Source: an uncultured Eubacterium sp. (GTDB lineage: Bacteria; Bacillota; Clostridia; Lachnospirales; Lachnospiraceae). From it: DNA of 8,366 nucleotides. Position numbers and translations under genes: made by a program. How positions within the stretch are numbered: position 1 is the stretch's first letter; every line of letters starts with the position of its first letter. The notes below the pieces were generated by a model. It was given only the letters and a program-made list of their open reading frames with translations. It was not told the origin of the DNA and made no database searches. The stretch covers positions 1-8,366 of the forward strand of contig CAJOOU010000192.1 of NCBI GenBank assembly GCA_905236735.1, written 5' to 3'. Of the stretch, positions 7,138-8,366 are shown piece by piece.

Positions 7138-7144
7138 AAGGAGG
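7138..7144 (+). promoter_or_regulatory. Shine-Dalgarno site upstream of the serpin gene
   Basis: AAGGAGG lies 13 bases before the serpin ATG, longer than the usual spacing; a weaker AAGG at 7147-7150 is 7 bases away. Either may serve. No convincing promoter was seen between 7097 and 7137, so the gene may depend on read-through from the ABC locus or on a poorly matching promoter. Confidence 0.45.
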
Positions 7145-7157
7145 ATAAGGTTTAATT

Positions 7158-8366
7158 ATGAAAAGGAAAATTTTTTTATGCATTATTATGGCGACATCTC
7201 TTATCTTTACATCATGCGGAACGGGAAATTATGATGCGGGCGTATCTTCGTCAGATGCTTCTGATAAGTCTGCCGTAGAATCTCTTGACGCAGCTGTTTC
7301 TGCCGTATATCCCGAGATGGCAGCATATCCGGATGAAACGCTGTTTTATGATGAAGATGGAAATTATGACGGTGAAGCGGAATATGAGGCATATGAACTC
7401 TGGAATAAGGACAGAGATTCTCAAAGAGAACAATCCTCAGTTTATACTGACGAGTTAGACAGCTATCTTTTAAAAAGCATCCCCCGGTATTTGTCAGAAC
7501 ATGACGGAGAAAATATAGTATGCTCACCTCTTAATATCTATATGGCTCTCGGAATGCTTGCGGAAATTACTGACGGCGAAACGAGAGAGCAGATACTTTC
7601 TCTTACCGGAAGCGAGAGCATAGAAGATTTAAGAAAAATATCTTCTGCAATATGGAATGCAAATTACTGTGATGACGGCGCTTTTAAAAGCATTCTTGCA
7701 AGCTCAATATGGCTTAGGGATGATACTACTTACAGCATAGACACTCTTCAAAATCTTGCTGATTATTATTACGCATCATCATTTGCCGGAGAAATGGGAA
7801 GCGATGTTTTTAATAATACTCTTCATGGCTGGATAAATACCCAGACAGGTGATTTATTAAAAGACAAGGCAGACGGTCTAAGCTTTGATACCGATACATT
7901 ACTTGGCCTTGTAACAACGGTATATTTCAGAGCAAAATGGCAAGAGAGCTTTTCTGAGGATATGACGGAAAACGGCATCTTCCATACCCAAACAGAAGAT
8001 GTTGAATGTGATTTTATGAATCAGACCATAGAAACTCTTTATTACACGGGAAACGGTTATACCGCTGTCGGAAAAACTTTAGACAACAGAGCGGGAACTA
8101 TGTACTTTATACTTCCTGATGAGGGTAAGACACCTGAGGAGCTGATTTTAGATTCAGACGAGCTTAAAGAGATTTTAAACGGTTCCTATCCTGAGAGCAT
8201 AAACGCGAAAGTAAACCTTTCACTTCCGAAGTTTGATGTTTCAAGCGATATTGATTTAACGGATGCTCTTGAAGCACTTGGGGTAACAGATGTATTTGAC
8301 GGAAATAATTCAGATTTTTCTCCGCTTACAAGTGATGATGGAATATTTGTTTCTTCAGCAAGGCAT
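7158..8366 (+). CDS. Lipoprotein serpin (serine protease inhibitor), 3' end outside window
   Basis: The frame stays open from ATG to the window end (403 residues). Serpins trap proteases by a one-time conformational change after cleavage of an exposed reactive-centre loop. The N-terminus has a KRK n-region, a hydrophobic stretch and FTSC with C20 as likely lipidated cysteine; F at -3 departs from the usual Leu, so anchoring to the outer membrane face is probable but not certain. Residues 21-95 form an acidic, probably flexible segment. The serpin fold follows: NIVCSPLNIYMALGMLAEIT (119-138), LVTTVYFRAKWQESF (251-265), TMYFILPDE (314-322), VNLSLPKFDVSSDIDL (352-367), ALGVTDVFD (373-381) and SDFSPLT (385-391). 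The window stops at SSARH, just before the expected hinge (EEG-type) and reactive loop, so target protease and inhibitory ability cannot be judged. Confidence 0.9.
   Translation, partial: MKRKIFLCIIMATSLIFTSCGTGNYDAGVSSSDASDKSAVESLDAAVSAVYPEMAAYPDETLFYDEDGNYDGEAEYEAYELWNKDRDSQREQSSVYTDELDSYLLKSIPRYLSEHDGENIVCSPLNIYMALGMLAEITDGETREQILSLTGSESIEDLRKISSAIWNANYCDDGAFKSILASSIWLRDDTTYSIDTLQNLADYYYASSFAGEMGSDVFNNTLHGWINTQTGDLLKDKADGLSFDTDTLLGLVTTVYFRAKWQESFSEDMTENGIFHTQTEDVECDFMNQTIETLYYTGNGYTAVGKTLDNRAGTMYFILPDEGKTPEELILDSDELKEILNGSYPESINAKVNLSLPKFDVSSDIDLTDALEALGVTDVFDGNNSDFSPLTSDDGIFVSSARH

Noticed and set aside
7207..7527. Open frame on the - strand opposite the serpin 5' part
   Set aside because: The + strand has clear serpin and signal-peptide features; the antisense frame is His-rich without motifs or a start site.

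Overview
The window looks like a chromosomal segment of a low-to-moderate GC Firmicute of class Clostridia, most likely a gut or rumen Lachnospiraceae (Butyrivibrio/Roseburia-like). This rests on the Cys-rich PheS insertion, AGGAGG Shine-Dalgarno sites, a subfamily-2-type GH5 cellulase, a clostridial lipoprotein serpin, and an ABC half-transporter next to the start of an ECF-type S component. The genus is inference. No RNA gene, CRISPR array, insertion sequence or phage gene was seen.

Region 1 (1-3750, + strand) is housekeeping: the 3' end of pheS, complete pheT, and queA three bases after pheT. All three act on tRNA: phenylalanine charging, then queuosine synthesis at the wobble position. 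The operon ends at a symmetric structure shared with the convergent cellulase gene; one arm of its long inverted repeat lies inside queA coding sequence.

Region 2 (3786-4775, - strand) is a secreted, single-domain GH5 endoglucanase. It has a signal peptide and its own putative promoter and Shine-Dalgarno site.

Region 3 (4884-7136, + strand) looks like a decaying transport operon. A perfect consensus promoter (TTGACA, 17 bp, TATAAT) carries a palindromic operator-like site between its boxes. It is followed by a reading frame with no N-terminus and no credible start, possibly the tail of a TetR-type regulator. Next comes one intact ABC transmembrane-ATPase half-transporter. Last is a 24-codon stub, with a good Shine-Dalgarno site, that resembles the N-terminus of an MptD/Trep_Strep-type ECF S component. 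From what I recall of related loci, a second half-transporter, the rest of the S component and ECF partners would be expected, and they are absent here.

Region 4 (7158-8366, + strand) is a lipoprotein serpin (protease inhibitor) cut off by the window end just before its hinge and reactive-centre loop.

I found no clear new biological system. The most informative parts are the eroded ABC/ECF locus with its intact strong promoter, and the coding-overlapping inverted repeat between queA and the cellulase gene.
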